DNA of 7,953 nt, taken from an uncultured Alphaproteobacteria bacterium (GTDB lineage: Bacteria > Pseudomonadota > Alphaproteobacteria > Rickettsiales > UBA1997). The notes beneath the pieces were generated by a model, which did no database searches, was not told where the DNA came from, and saw nothing but the letters and a program-made list of their open reading frames with translations. Made by a program: the position numbers and the translations under genes. The stretch lies in assembly GCA_903858915.1 (NCBI GenBank), contig CAIOKL010000229.1:1-7953 (forward strand). Direction: 5' to 3'. Positions 1 to 6,889 of this stretch are shown here, piece after piece (the first letter of the stretch is position 1; each line of letters begins with the position of its first letter).

Positions 1-77
1 CAAACAAAGAAAACAATTATTGGAAGATAATCATATAAAAACTTTGATAAACCTTCTGAATTTTTATTTTTATTCAT
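1..77 (-). CDS. yciB: Partial CDS (5' end only): YciB/septation protein A-like inner-membrane protein
   Basis: An ATG at 77-75 on the minus strand opens a frame that stays open to the window edge, giving 25 codons. After a polar start (MNKNKNSEG) comes KFLYDYLPIIVFFV, which resembles the first membrane segment of YciB/IspZ-type septation proteins (E. coli begins MKQFLDFLPLVVFFA). Members of that family are polytopic inner-membrane proteins linked to cell-envelope and septum maintenance. The start lies inside the last codons of the upstream FKBP-like gene (8-bp overlap, shifted frame). This suggests translational coupling at the end of the rnhB-tsaC-FKBP cluster. No Shine-Dalgarno is seen. The alternative is some other small membrane protein with a similar N-terminus. 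The identification rests on about 15 residues and needs the sequence to the left. Confidence 0.5.
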   Translation of the reverse strand, partial: MNKNKNSEGLSKFLYDYLPIIVFFV

Positions 78-651
78 AGCAAGTTAAATTATTTTTGGCT
101 TGTTCGCTAACGCTTAATAAAGAAACTCTGTAAAGCATTTTGGAGTTTTGAATTATATCATCGTAAACTTTATCTCCCGTTTTAAAATCACTAGGAATTT
201 CGACGATTCTAATACCGCCAGCGGTCATGCCCATCAAGGTTCTTTCAATTAATTCATTAAATTTACTTCCGATATCAAACTTCATGTTAGATTTATTAAT
301 TATTTCGCTGTTTTGTGAATTAATTAACTCATATTCAATACTAACTTCCGAGCCACAAATAACTTTAGAGCCACCAAAACCTTCGCGAATATTTTTATAA
401 AATAATTCAAACTTTTTAACTTCTGAAGCCTCGTCAATAAGTGCTTGCGCATCTTTTATTTCTTTGGAAGCGCTAGATATTTTTTCCACCCCACTTTTAA
501 CATTTTCAACCGATTTAACCAGATTTTCTTTGGTAAGATGATAAGAAATTGTTCGCGGATCCTCTTTTGTTTTATCATAAATATAATAAAGCATGGCGAT
601 CATCGCGATCAATTTAACAATCGGCAATTTTAAGAAATTATTGATTGACAT
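70..651 (-). CDS. Membrane-anchored protein with a degenerate FKBP-like domain
   Basis: This 193-aa protein has a short N-terminus and a hydrophobic anchor at about residues 8-25. A lysine- and serine-rich, probably helical linker (about 40-80) follows, then a C-terminal domain (about 88-183) with the FKBP peptidyl-prolyl isomerase layout. That layout is G100-SEVSIEYEL, then KFDIGSKFNELI, then LMGMTAGGIRIVEIPSDF (bacterial FKBPs read GMkvGGkRrltIPpeLaYG), then IIQNSKMLYRVSLLSV (family: iPpnstLvFdVeLl.v). Several pocket positions look replaced: the F-D pair after the second strand reads I-N, the W before the GM turn reads I, and the YG after the IP motif is missing. Isomerase activity is therefore doubtful, and a chaperone or binding role is more likely. 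The topology suggests a periplasmic domain, where C99 and C191 could pair. It overlaps the end of tsaC by 14 bp and the next gene by 8 bp, so it is probably co-translated. FKBP kinship is inferred from motifs; the gene name is unknown. Confidence 0.7.
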   Translation of the reverse strand: MSINNFLKLPIVKLIAMIAMLYYIYDKTKEDPRTISYHLTKENLVKSVENVKSGVEKISSASKEIKDAQALIDEASEVKKFELFYKNIREGFGGSKVICGSEVSIEYELINSQNSEIINKSNMKFDIGSKFNELIERTLMGMTAGGIRIVEIPSDFKTGDKVYDDIIQNSKMLYRVSLLSVSEQAKNNLTCYE

Positions 652-1255
652 AGTCTTTTAAAATTAGTTTTCCTTGGCGAATTAAAATTAATTCATTATC
701 TACAATTTTAACAATGGTTGATGATATTTTGCTAGTTTTTTTTCCAGCAATTAGCAAATCAAGATTTTTTAAATTTTTTTTAACCAAACTCACTGAAGCA
801 CATGGATCCTTGAATGCCTCATTGGCACTTGATACCGCCAGAATTCCGTCATATTTTTCAAATAATTTTTGCACAAAATAACTATCGATAATTCTAAAAC
901 CAATAAAATTATCGTCATTATTATTTAAATTTTTTGCGAGAATTTTTTTAGCAAAATTAGTTGTTTTTAATATGACGGTAATGTCTCCCGGCATAAATTT
1001 TTCAACAATTTCATTCGCCAAATTATTGAATGTAAATAATTTTTTTGCGCTTTCTAAATTTTTTAAAAATACAGAAATTGGCTTATTTTTTTCGCGTTTT
1101 TTTAATTTATATAAACCTTCTACGGCCTTTGAATTTGTAGCATCAACCGCCACTCCATAAACTGTATCAGTCGCAAAACAAATAACTTTTCCTTTTTGTA
1201 AAAAATCAATTGCGACCTCTACCGCTTGAGGGTTTTTTTCATCAATTACCAACAT
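638..1255 (-). CDS. tsaC: Threonylcarbamoyl-AMP synthase (TsaC/YrdC, Sua5-YciO-YrdC family)
   Basis: TsaC makes L-threonylcarbamoyladenylate from threonine, bicarbonate and ATP. This is the first step of the t6A37 modification in tRNAs that read ANN codons; TsaD, TsaB and TsaE complete it. The 205-aa product is a single YrdC domain without the extra Sua5 C-terminal domain. Visible motifs are TDTVYG (29-34), the K-x-R element in KKREKNKPISV (52-62), PGDITVIL (89-96), SSAN (142-145), SSTIVKI (178-184) and IRQG (192-195). The proline usual before TDTVYG is alanine, and the usual SANxSG reads SANEAF; both are mild departures. It lies 38 bp downstream of rnhB and overlaps the FKBP-like gene by 14 bp, so it is probably the second gene of one transcript. 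The start ATG follows an A/T-only leader without a Shine-Dalgarno. Confidence 0.93.
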   Translation of the reverse strand: MLVIDEKNPQAVEVAIDFLQKGKVICFATDTVYGVAVDATNSKAVEGLYKLKKREKNKPISVFLKNLESAKKLFTFNNLANEIVEKFMPGDITVILKTTNFAKKILAKNLNNNDDNFIGFRIIDSYFVQKLFEKYDGILAVSSANEAFKDPCASVSLVKKNLKNLDLLIAGKKTSKISSTIVKIVDNELILIRQGKLILKDYVNQ

Positions 1256-1293
1256 TTTTTAGCTTATAAAATATTTTAAATTTAAAATTTTAT

Positions 1294-1917
1294 TTAAGAA
1301 TTGAGCATTGATTTTATTGGCTCAAAAGTCTTTCTATGAATCTCGCAAATTCCATATTTCGCAATATTTTCTATATGATTTTTTGTGCCATATCCACTAT
1401 GTTTATCAAAACCATAAACTGGAAATTTTTGATGATAATTTAACATTATTTCATCGCGATATTCCTTTGCTATGATTGACGCCGAGGCAATTGAATAACT
1501 TTTTTGATCGCCTTTAATAATTGCTTCGATATGCATTATTTTATCTTGTAAATCGAATGGTTTGAAGTTTCCGTCAACCAAAATTATTTCTAAAAATAAA
1601 TTGTATTTTTTACAAAAATCTTGATATGCCCTGAGCATTGCTAGCTTGGTCGCTTGCAAGATATTTATTTCATCAATTATTTTTTCATCAACAACGCCAA
1701 TTCCAAATTTACAGTTTTTTATTAAATCATTATAAACTTTTTTTCGAACATTTTTTGAAAGTTTTTTTGAATCATTTGCCGATTCTAAAAAATTGTTTTT
1801 TTCGAGCATTACACAAGATGCCACAACCGGACCAGCCAATGGTCCGCGACCCGCTTCATCAATGCCTCCAACTAAAGCTGTATCAAAATTATTTTCTATT
1901 AAAAAAGATGGTTGCAT
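1294..1917 (-). CDS. rnhB: Ribonuclease HII
   Basis: RNase HII cuts the RNA strand of RNA-DNA hybrids and starts removal of single ribonucleotides misinserted in DNA. The 207-aa protein is full length for the family. It carries GIDEAGRGPLAGPVV (18-32, catalytic D20 and E21), NDSKKLS (48-54), LVDG (113-116, catalytic D115), KGD (135-137) and SIASASIIAKEYRD (142-155, metal-binding D155). The C-terminal block has YGFDKHSGYGTKNH followed by HRKTFEPIK. All acidic active-site residues are present, so it should be active. It is the first gene of the minus-strand cluster, diverges from dsbA, and is followed 38 bp later by tsaC. The ATG at 1917-1915 is preceded by AT-rich sequence with no Shine-Dalgarno; its promoter must lie in the 74-bp divergent spacer or overlap the 5' end of dsbA. 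Confidence 0.96.
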   Translation of the reverse strand: MQPSFLIENNFDTALVGGIDEAGRGPLAGPVVASCVMLEKNNFLESANDSKKLSKNVRKKVYNDLIKNCKFGIGVVDEKIIDEINILQATKLAMLRAYQDFCKKYNLFLEIILVDGNFKPFDLQDKIMHIEAIIKGDQKSYSIASASIIAKEYRDEIMLNYHQKFPVYGFDKHSGYGTKNHIENIAKYGICEIHRKTFEPIKSMLNS

Positions 1918-1940
1918 TGAATAAAAGTTTTTCTTAGAAT
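1912..1940 (+). promoter_or_regulatory. Candidate sigma-70-type promoter for dsbA
   Basis: TTGCAT (1912-1917) and TAGAAT (1935-1940) are separated by exactly 17 bp. The -10 matches TATAAT at five of six positions; the -35 matches TTGACA at only three of six. The -35 overlaps the start codon of divergent rnhB, and transcription would begin about 45 bp before the dsbA ATG. The spacer up to 1991 is almost pure A/T, so chance matches are likely. I could not find an equally well-spaced promoter for rnhB on the opposite strand. Confidence 0.3.
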
Positions 1941-1991
1941 TACAAAATCATAAAAAAATAATTTTATTAATCATTCAATATTTTAAAAAAC

Positions 1992-2852
1992 ATGTCTTTT
2001 TCCAAAAAAAACCAGAAGCCTTCTAGTTTAAAACTAGTTATTTCTTCTATTATCATAGCTTCAATAGCTGGCATTGCTTATTTTAGCTATACTAAAAATA
2101 ATGAAAAAACTGATAGCGACAAAAAAGAAGCTACAGCAGAAACAGCTAATGAAATTAAGTCAACTGGATTAGATCCAGATAAAGATGTTTCTGATGTTAA
2201 AGGCGTTGAAGAAGTTGTTGCCAAATGGATTGAATCAAATCCTCAAGCCATCATAAATTCTGTTCAAAACATGCAGAAAAAAATGATGGAAGAGCAAACT
2301 AAAAATGCTCAAAAAAATATTGGTCAAAAAACCAACGAATTATTCAATGACGCTAATTCTCCTCAACACGCTCCAGAAGGATACGATGTATCAATCGTTG
2401 AGTTCTATGACTATGCCTGCGGTTATTGCAAAAAAGCACAAACTACAGTTGATGAACTCTTAAAATCTGATATCAAAGTTCGCATTATTTACAAAGATTT
2501 CCCAATTCTTGGCGAACCTTCACAAGAAATGTCAAAAGTTTCGGTTGCCGTTAACATGGTAGCTCCAGGATCTTTCAGAAAATTTCATGACGCTTTAATG
2601 AAAACTAACGAAAGAGGCAAATCTGCCGCGATGAAAGCCGTAAAAACAGCTGGAATCGATGCTAAAAAAGTTGAAGAAATTTTAAAATCTAAAAAAAGTG
2701 AAATCGAAAAAATTCTTCAAGACAATGTTGCTCTTGGAAGTTCAATCGGAATCAACGGAACTCCAGGTTTCGTTCTTGGCGAAGAGTTAATCCCAGGCGC
2801 TATGGAACTTGCGACTTTTAAAGAAAAAATTAATACTTTAAGAACAAAATAA
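1992..2852 (+). CDS. DsbA-family thiol:disulfide oxidoreductase, membrane-anchored, ScsC-like N-terminal region
   Basis: This 286-aa periplasmic thioredoxin-fold protein probably forms or rearranges disulfides in exported proteins. A basic start and one hydrophobic segment (about 13-33) anchor it. There is no lipobox cysteine and no convincing cleavage site. A charged linker (35-70) is followed by VEEVVAKWIESNPQAIINSV (72-91) and a lysine/glutamine-rich helix. This resembles the N-terminal region of ScsC-type and alphaproteobacterial DsbA proteins, which in some relatives drives oligomerisation. The catalytic domain starts near 131, with EFYDYACGYC (active site C143-G-Y-C146), YKDFPILG, and the cis-proline loop GTPGFV (T257-P258) near the C-terminus. 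It diverges from rnhB and is followed by a strong terminator. Its codons are richer in G and C than its neighbours', which suggests high expression. Whether it is an oxidase or an isomerase cannot be told from sequence. Confidence 0.9.
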   Translation: MSFSKKNQKPSSLKLVISSIIIASIAGIAYFSYTKNNEKTDSDKKEATAETANEIKSTGLDPDKDVSDVKGVEEVVAKWIESNPQAIINSVQNMQKKMMEEQTKNAQKNIGQKTNELFNDANSPQHAPEGYDVSIVEFYDYACGYCKKAQTTVDELLKSDIKVRIIYKDFPILGEPSQEMSKVSVAVNMVAPGSFRKFHDALMKTNERGKSAAMKAVKTAGIDAKKVEEILKSKKSEIEKILQDNVALGSSIGINGTPGFVLGEELIPGAMELATFKEKINTLRTK

Positions 2853-2873
2853 TTAATACAAATAATCTTTTTT

Positions 2874-2913
2874 AAAACCCCAAGCTTTTTTAAATAAAGG
2901 CTTGGGGTTTTTT
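2874..2913 (+). terminator. Strong intrinsic terminator after dsbA
   Basis: A perfect 12-bp stem pairs AAAACCCCAAGC (2874-2885) with GCTTGGGGTTTT (2900-2911). It can extend by one U-G and three A-U pairs to a six-base loop (2890-2895). The right arm runs into T2908-T2913, the U-tract. It begins 22 bp after the dsbA stop codon and contains the densest G/C cluster in any intergenic region here. The next gene starts only 26 bp further on, so read-through or a hidden promoter must supply pif1. The T-tract on the opposite strand is interrupted, so the terminator works mainly for plus-strand transcripts. Confidence 0.92.
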
Positions 2914-2939
2914 CGTAAATAATAAACTCCCCTAATCCA

Positions 2940-4220
2940 TTGGAACTCAACACTTTATCAGACAAACAGCAGAAGGTTATAGAGCTATTTCTCGAAGGAA
3001 AAAACTTATTTATTTCTGGTGGCGCAGGTTGCGGAAAATCATATTTACTCAATTTTTTAAAAAGAAATTTTGCTAATAATGGTCTAGAAATAACCGCCAG
3101 CACCGGCATCGCTTCTGTAAATATTGGTGGCTCAACAATTCATTCTTGGGCGGGCATTGGCTTAGCTAATCAGCCAATCGAACAAATTATCGAAAATATT
3201 TTTTTACCAAAATTTTCAAAAGTTCGACGCAAAATTATAAAAACAAAAACGCTGGCGATTGATGAAATATCCATGATTTCGCGCGAAGTTTTAGAAATTT
3301 TAGATCAAGTTTTTCGTGCGGTGAGAGGCAATGATAAACCCATGGGCGGAATACAAATGTTGTTTTTTGGAGATTTTTTGCAACTTCCTCCAATCAACCG
3401 CGACAACAATTCATCGATTTTTTGCTTTGATTCAAAAACTTGGGAAGACCTTAATTTTCATAATATAATTTTGGATAAAATTTTCCGTCAATCCGATGAA
3501 AAATTTATTAAGCTTTTAAATAATTTGCGCTATGGAATAGTTGATTCCGAGGACAAAGAAATTCTCGAATCGCGCATCAATGTAAAAGACAATAATTCCG
3601 CGATTCAACCAACAATCTTAACGACCCACAACGCTAAAGTTGAATTTGTAAATAATAAATATTTAAAAAATATTCCAAATCCTGAGCAAGTTTTTCAAGC
3701 TGAATATAAAGGTGATGCTTATAAAATTGAATTTTTGAAAAAAAATTGCATAGCTTATCAATCATTGAAATTAAAGGTTGGAGCGCAGGTCATGATGATA
3801 AAAAATACTTTACAAAAAGAAGGAATAATCAACGGCTCTTTAGGAATTGTTAAAGATTTTTCTACCAAAAAATTATATCCAATTGTTGAATTTGCAAATT
3901 CAAAAACATTCACGATTTCTCCCGAGGAGTGGCTTCTAGAAAAGTTCGACACCGAAACTCGCGTCAATAAAGTTGAGGCTTCGCTTACGCAAATTCCGTT
4001 AATTTTGGCGTGGGCAATTACAATTCATAAATCACAAGGCTTAACTCTTGACAAAATTTCATGTGATTTATCGGACAGCTTTAGCCCCGGACAAAGCTAT
4101 GTAGCACTCTCACGGGCTAGAAATTTAGAAGGAGTTTTCATCGAATCTTTAAATTTTTCAAAAATAAATGCCGATGCGAATGCCGTAAATTTTTATAAAA
4201 AAATAAAAAATTATGAGTAA
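2940..4220 (+). CDS. PIF1-like 5'-to-3' DNA helicase (SF1B)
   Basis: This 426-aa ATP-dependent helicase belongs to the Pif1 branch of superfamily 1B. Family members unwind forked DNA, R-loops and G-quadruplexes. All core motifs are present: Walker A GGAGCGKS (27-34), motif Ia TASTGIASVNIGGSTIHSW (52-70), Walker B LAIDEISM (105-112), motif III FFGDFLQLPP (142-151), FRQ (182-184), GAQVMMIKN (281-289), ITIHKSQGLTL (360-370) and YVALSRAR (387-394). No accessory domains are fused, and the length is normal for a compact bacterial form. The start is TTG at 2940. No ATG or GTG is available in frame before Walker A, and a stop at 2916-2918 blocks any longer N-terminus. There is no Shine-Dalgarno. It is 26 bp from the dsbA terminator and 73 bp before the EamA transporter gene. 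Similar genes are often annotated simply as AAA-family ATPase. Confidence 0.93.
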   Translation: MELNTLSDKQQKVIELFLEGKNLFISGGAGCGKSYLLNFLKRNFANNGLEITASTGIASVNIGGSTIHSWAGIGLANQPIEQIIENIFLPKFSKVRRKIIKTKTLAIDEISMISREVLEILDQVFRAVRGNDKPMGGIQMLFFGDFLQLPPINRDNNSSIFCFDSKTWEDLNFHNIILDKIFRQSDEKFIKLLNNLRYGIVDSEDKEILESRINVKDNNSAIQPTILTTHNAKVEFVNNKYLKNIPNPEQVFQAEYKGDAYKIEFLKKNCIAYQSLKLKVGAQVMMIKNTLQKEGIINGSLGIVKDFSTKKLYPIVEFANSKTFTISPEEWLLEKFDTETRVNKVEASLTQIPLILAWAITIHKSQGLTLDKISCDLSDSFSPGQSYVALSRARNLEGVFIESLNFSKINADANAVNFYKKIKNYE

Positions 4221-4293
4221 TCTAAGCCTTCATTTTGTAATTATTTTTTATGCAAAAAAATAATAAATTCACAAAGAATTTTTAACAAAAAAT

Positions 4294-5220
4294 ATGCGTA
4301 AAAAATTTAAGAATTTTGTTTCTTCCAAAGTAAATCATGAGCAAAATTATCAAGGAATTTTTGAAATAACTCTTTCATGTTTTTTGCTTTCAATCGTTGT
4401 TGCTCTAGTTCGCCATCTCAATCAAGAATTCCATATTTTTTTCATTGTGATGATGCGCAATTTTTTCGGATTAATTTTTCTTTTACCGCAATTTATAAAA
4501 AATCGTGGCACTATTTTTCAAACCAAAAATATTTATTTACATGTTTTTCGTGGCGGAAATGGCACGATTTCAATGTTTTTCTGGTTTTATGCCGTAAACT
4601 CTCTTCCATTGTCGGAAGCGGTTTCTTTGAGCTTTTTAACGCCGATTGTAACGACAATTGCGTCAATGATTTTCCTAAAAGAAAAAGTTTCAAAAAATAT
4701 TTTTATGGCAAGTTTTATAAGCTTTATCGGCGTGGTAATTATTCTGCGCCCTGGATTTCATAAATTTGACGAAGGTTATATTTTTTCATTTTGCTCAATT
4801 ATTTTTTGGACAATTTCGAATTTAATAGTTAAAACCATGACCAAAACTGACAAGCCCAAAACCATCGTTGCTCACATGACATTTTTTATGTTTATTTTCT
4901 CAATGCCATTTGCCATTCCTTACCTAGCACCCCTTAGCTTTATGACATTTATTGAATTTTTTATTTTGGGAATTATTTCGAATATTTCTTACAAACTCAT
5001 CGCCCAAGCTTACAGCAAAAATGACTTGTCAATTTTACAACCTTTTGATTTTTCAAGGTTAATATTTACCAGTTTTGTCGCTTATTTTGTATTTGATGAA
5101 AAGCTTGATATTTGGGTTTTCGTTGGGTCTTTAATAATTTTATTCGGATTGATTTTAATCGTTAAAAAAAAGTCATTAAAGGCACAAAAAATACTTGTAC
5201 AAAAGACTTCTGAATTATAG
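4294..5220 (+). CDS. EamA/DMT-superfamily transporter
   Basis: This 308-aa inner-membrane protein has about ten hydrophobic segments arranged as two EamA repeats (about 21-153 and 161-290). The end of the first repeat is typical: LPLSEAVSLSFLTPIV (104-119), then FLKEKVS, then GVVIILRPG (146-154). The second repeat ends AQAYSKNDLSILQP (237-250), FDEKL and a final hydrophobic helix before a lysine-rich tail. Family members export or import small metabolites. Substrates cannot be read from sequence; S-adenosylmethionine (as in the Rickettsia Sam carrier) and riboflavin are known among relatives. The ATG at 4294 follows a 73-bp A/T-rich gap with no Shine-Dalgarno. Only 22 bp separate it from hemA, so the two are probably co-transcribed. 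It is the only complete gene here that ends in TAG; the other nine end in TAA. Confidence 0.88.
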   Translation: MRKKFKNFVSSKVNHEQNYQGIFEITLSCFLLSIVVALVRHLNQEFHIFFIVMMRNFFGLIFLLPQFIKNRGTIFQTKNIYLHVFRGGNGTISMFFWFYAVNSLPLSEAVSLSFLTPIVTTIASMIFLKEKVSKNIFMASFISFIGVVIILRPGFHKFDEGYIFSFCSIIFWTISNLIVKTMTKTDKPKTIVAHMTFFMFIFSMPFAIPYLAPLSFMTFIEFFILGIISNISYKLIAQAYSKNDLSILQPFDFSRLIFTSFVAYFVFDEKLDIWVFVGSLIILFGLILIVKKKSLKAQKILVQKTSEL

Positions 5221-5242
5221 AATTGCTCAAAATTTAAAAAAT

Positions 5243-6439
5243 ATGTCTCAAAATTTTGAAAAATATTTTACCAAAGCAATTGAAGATTTAAAAAGCGAAA
5301 ATCGCTATCGTGAATTTGTTGATATTGCTAGAATTTGCGGAGAATTTCCTTTTGCCATTAACAAAAAAAATGGCAAAAAAATAGTCGTGTGGTGCTCAAA
5401 TGATTATTTAGGAATGGGTCAAAATCCGCAAGCGATTTTACAAGCCAAAAAAGCCCTTGAAGACTACGGAGTAGGCTCAGGCGGAACACGCAATATTTCT
5501 GGAAATAACTCCCCAATTCTTGATTTAGAAAAAACCGTCGCCACTTTACATAAAAAAGAATGTGGTTTAGTTTTTTCTTCGGGCTATGTCGCCAATGATG
5601 GCGCTATTCAAGCTTTAGTAAAAATAATTCCCGATTTAATATTATTTTCCGATGCCAAAAATCACGCTTCAATCATTGCTGGCGTTAAAAATAGTGGCGC
5701 AAAAAAGCATGTTTTTCGTCACAATGATTTAAATCATCTCGAAGAATTACTCAAAAATTATAGCTTATCTCAACCCAAATTAATCATCTTCGAATCAGTA
5801 TATTCAATGGATGGTGACTTTGGAAAAATTGTTGAAATTGTTGAAATTGCCAAAAAATATCAAGCTTTAACTTATATCGATGAAGTCCACGCCGTCGGAC
5901 TTTACGGCGATCATGGGGCCGGATTAACCGAAACATTATCCATTCAAAATGACATCGATATTATTCAAGGCACTTTTGCCAAAGGCTTTGGCGCTGTAGG
6001 CGGATATATCGCTTCATCAAAAATAATTATTGACGCAATTCGCTCTTATGCCTCGCCTTTTATTTTTAGTACTTCGATGCCACCCTGCATTGCCGTAGCT
6101 TCCAAAGCAAATATCGAACATTTAACTAAAAGCAAAATTGAGCGCGAAATACTTTTTACAAATGTCGCGCAGGTTAAAAAAAGACTTTTGGAAAATAAAA
6201 TTAATATTTTTGAAAACAATTCCCACATAGTTTCGGTTCGCGTTGGCGATGCCAAAAAAGCTAAAATTATTTCACAAAAACTTTTGGAAGATTTTAATAT
6301 TTATGTTCAACATATTAATTATCCAACGGTGGCAAAAGGCGACGAAAGATTGCGTATAACTCCAAGCGCTTTGCATAATCAAAAAATGATTGATGATTTA
6401 ATCTCGGCCTTGACGCAAATCATTAAGGAAGTGCTCTAA
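5243..6439 (+). CDS. hemA: 5-aminolevulinate synthase (C4/Shemin pathway)
   Basis: This PLP enzyme condenses glycine with succinyl-CoA to 5-aminolevulinate, the first step of haem synthesis in Alphaproteobacteria. The 398-aa length matches the family. Visible elements are SNDYLGMGQNP (52-62), GTRNISG (81-87), SSGYVANDG (112-120), NHASIIAG, FRHND (158-162), ESVYSMDGD (184-192), YIDEVHAVGLYG (211-222), GTFAKGFGAVGGYIA (243-257, PLP lysine K247) and YPTVAKGDERLRITPSALH (360-378). R21, T82 and N84 sit where R. capsulatus ALAS has its succinyl-CoA-binding R21, T83 and N85, which separates it from the related KBL and BioF enzymes. The common GTERLR reads GDERLR. I chose the ATG at 5243 over one at 5195, which would overlap the transporter gene and add 16 non-family residues. 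The last 42 bp overlap ruvX on the other strand. Confidence 0.96.
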   Translation: MSQNFEKYFTKAIEDLKSENRYREFVDIARICGEFPFAINKKNGKKIVVWCSNDYLGMGQNPQAILQAKKALEDYGVGSGGTRNISGNNSPILDLEKTVATLHKKECGLVFSSGYVANDGAIQALVKIIPDLILFSDAKNHASIIAGVKNSGAKKHVFRHNDLNHLEELLKNYSLSQPKLIIFESVYSMDGDFGKIVEIVEIAKKYQALTYIDEVHAVGLYGDHGAGLTETLSIQNDIDIIQGTFAKGFGAVGGYIASSKIIIDAIRSYASPFIFSTSMPPCIAVASKANIEHLTKSKIEREILFTNVAQVKKRLLENKINIFENNSHIVSVRVGDAKKAKIISQKLLEDFNIYVQHINYPTVAKGDERLRITPSALHNQKMIDDLISALTQIIKEVL

Positions 6440-6880
6440 AATAAGGCTTGCGGAGATATCGTCATAATCTTTTTTAGTTGATTTTTTGTGACTCTTATTA
6501 AAAAAATCTCGCGCTTTAAAGCTTGATAATCTTTCGTCGAAAACAATTAATGCCACATTTCTTATCGATAAATCTGTTAAAAATTTCTCAAAATTTTTTA
6601 CAAAATTCATTACAAAATTAGACATGAGATTTTCAGAGCCGTCCATTTTAATCGGAAAGCCAAAAATCACCGCTATTACAGGATTTTCTTGAATTATTGA
6701 TAAAAGTATTGCAAAATCTTTTAAATTACTTTGTCGCTTAATAATAAGCTTCGGCGTTGCAATTGTTTGCGTATCATCGCAAATCGCAACTCCAATTTTT
6801 TTTGTACCAACGTCTAGAGCTAATATTCGCCCTTTTGTTGGTAAAATTTTTATACAATCACTTATTTCTCTAAAAATCAT
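6398..6880 (-). CDS. ruvX: RuvX/YqgF-family RNase H-like nuclease (16S rRNA processing / putative Holliday junction resolvase)
   Basis: This 160-aa protein has the RNase H-like fold of YqgF, which matures the 5' end of 16S rRNA in E. coli and is also annotated as a putative Holliday junction resolvase. The carboxylate triad is visible: D23 in ILALDVGTKKIGVAICD, E116 in VFDERLSS and D141 in DYDDISASLIL. IFGFPIKMDGSE (72-83) matches the family GxPxxMDGSE strand. The ATG at 6880 gives the usual alphaproteobacterial N-terminus, a short helix before the first strand. An upstream ATG at 6940 would extend 20 residues into gatC and is unlikely. The gene overlaps hemA tail-to-tail by 42 bp and faces gatC across 9 bp, so its promoter must lie inside gatC. 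No Shine-Dalgarno is present. Confidence 0.93.
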   Translation of the reverse strand: MIFREISDCIKILPTKGRILALDVGTKKIGVAICDDTQTIATPKLIIKRQSNLKDFAILLSIIQENPVIAVIFGFPIKMDGSENLMSNFVMNFVKNFEKFLTDLSIRNVALIVFDERLSSFKARDFFNKSHKKSTKKDYDDISASLILEHFLNDLRQGRD

Positions 6881-6889
6881 AAATAAAAT

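Noticed and set aside
1273..1288. Perfect 16-bp A/T palindrome (ATTTTAAATTTAAAAT) between rnhB and tsaC
   Set aside because: It has no G/C pairs and no clear U-tract stem geometry. Such palindromes arise often by chance at this base composition, and rnhB and tsaC are probably co-transcribed through it.
1638..1937. 99-codon plus-strand frame antisense to rnhB
   Set aside because: It is a mirror of the conserved RNase HII coding sequence and has no domain signature.
2717..3109. 130-codon open frame on the minus strand across the dsbA end and pif1 start
   Set aside because: It is antisense to two well-supported genes and the terminator, has proline/serine-rich sequence typical of shadow frames, and matches no family I recognise.
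4250..4285. 11-codon mini-ORF between pif1 and the EamA gene, considered as a leader peptide
   Set aside because: It has lysine/asparagine-only content, no ribosome site and no attenuator hairpin; it is expected by chance in A-rich sequence.
4377..4763. 128-codon plus-strand frame inside the EamA transporter gene
   Set aside because: It is an out-of-frame reading of a convincing membrane protein, with low-complexity Phe/Ser/Cys composition and no motif.
5195..5242. Longer hemA start (ATG at 5195, 16 extra residues)
   Set aside because: It would overlap the transporter gene by 26 bp, the extra residues do not resemble ALAS N-termini, and the ATG at 5243 places R21 exactly as in R. capsulatus ALAS.
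5828..5852. Short tandem repeat of GTTGAAATT inside hemA
   Set aside because: It encodes I-V-E-I-V-E-I in a segment whose length matches other ALAS proteins, so it is not an insertion.
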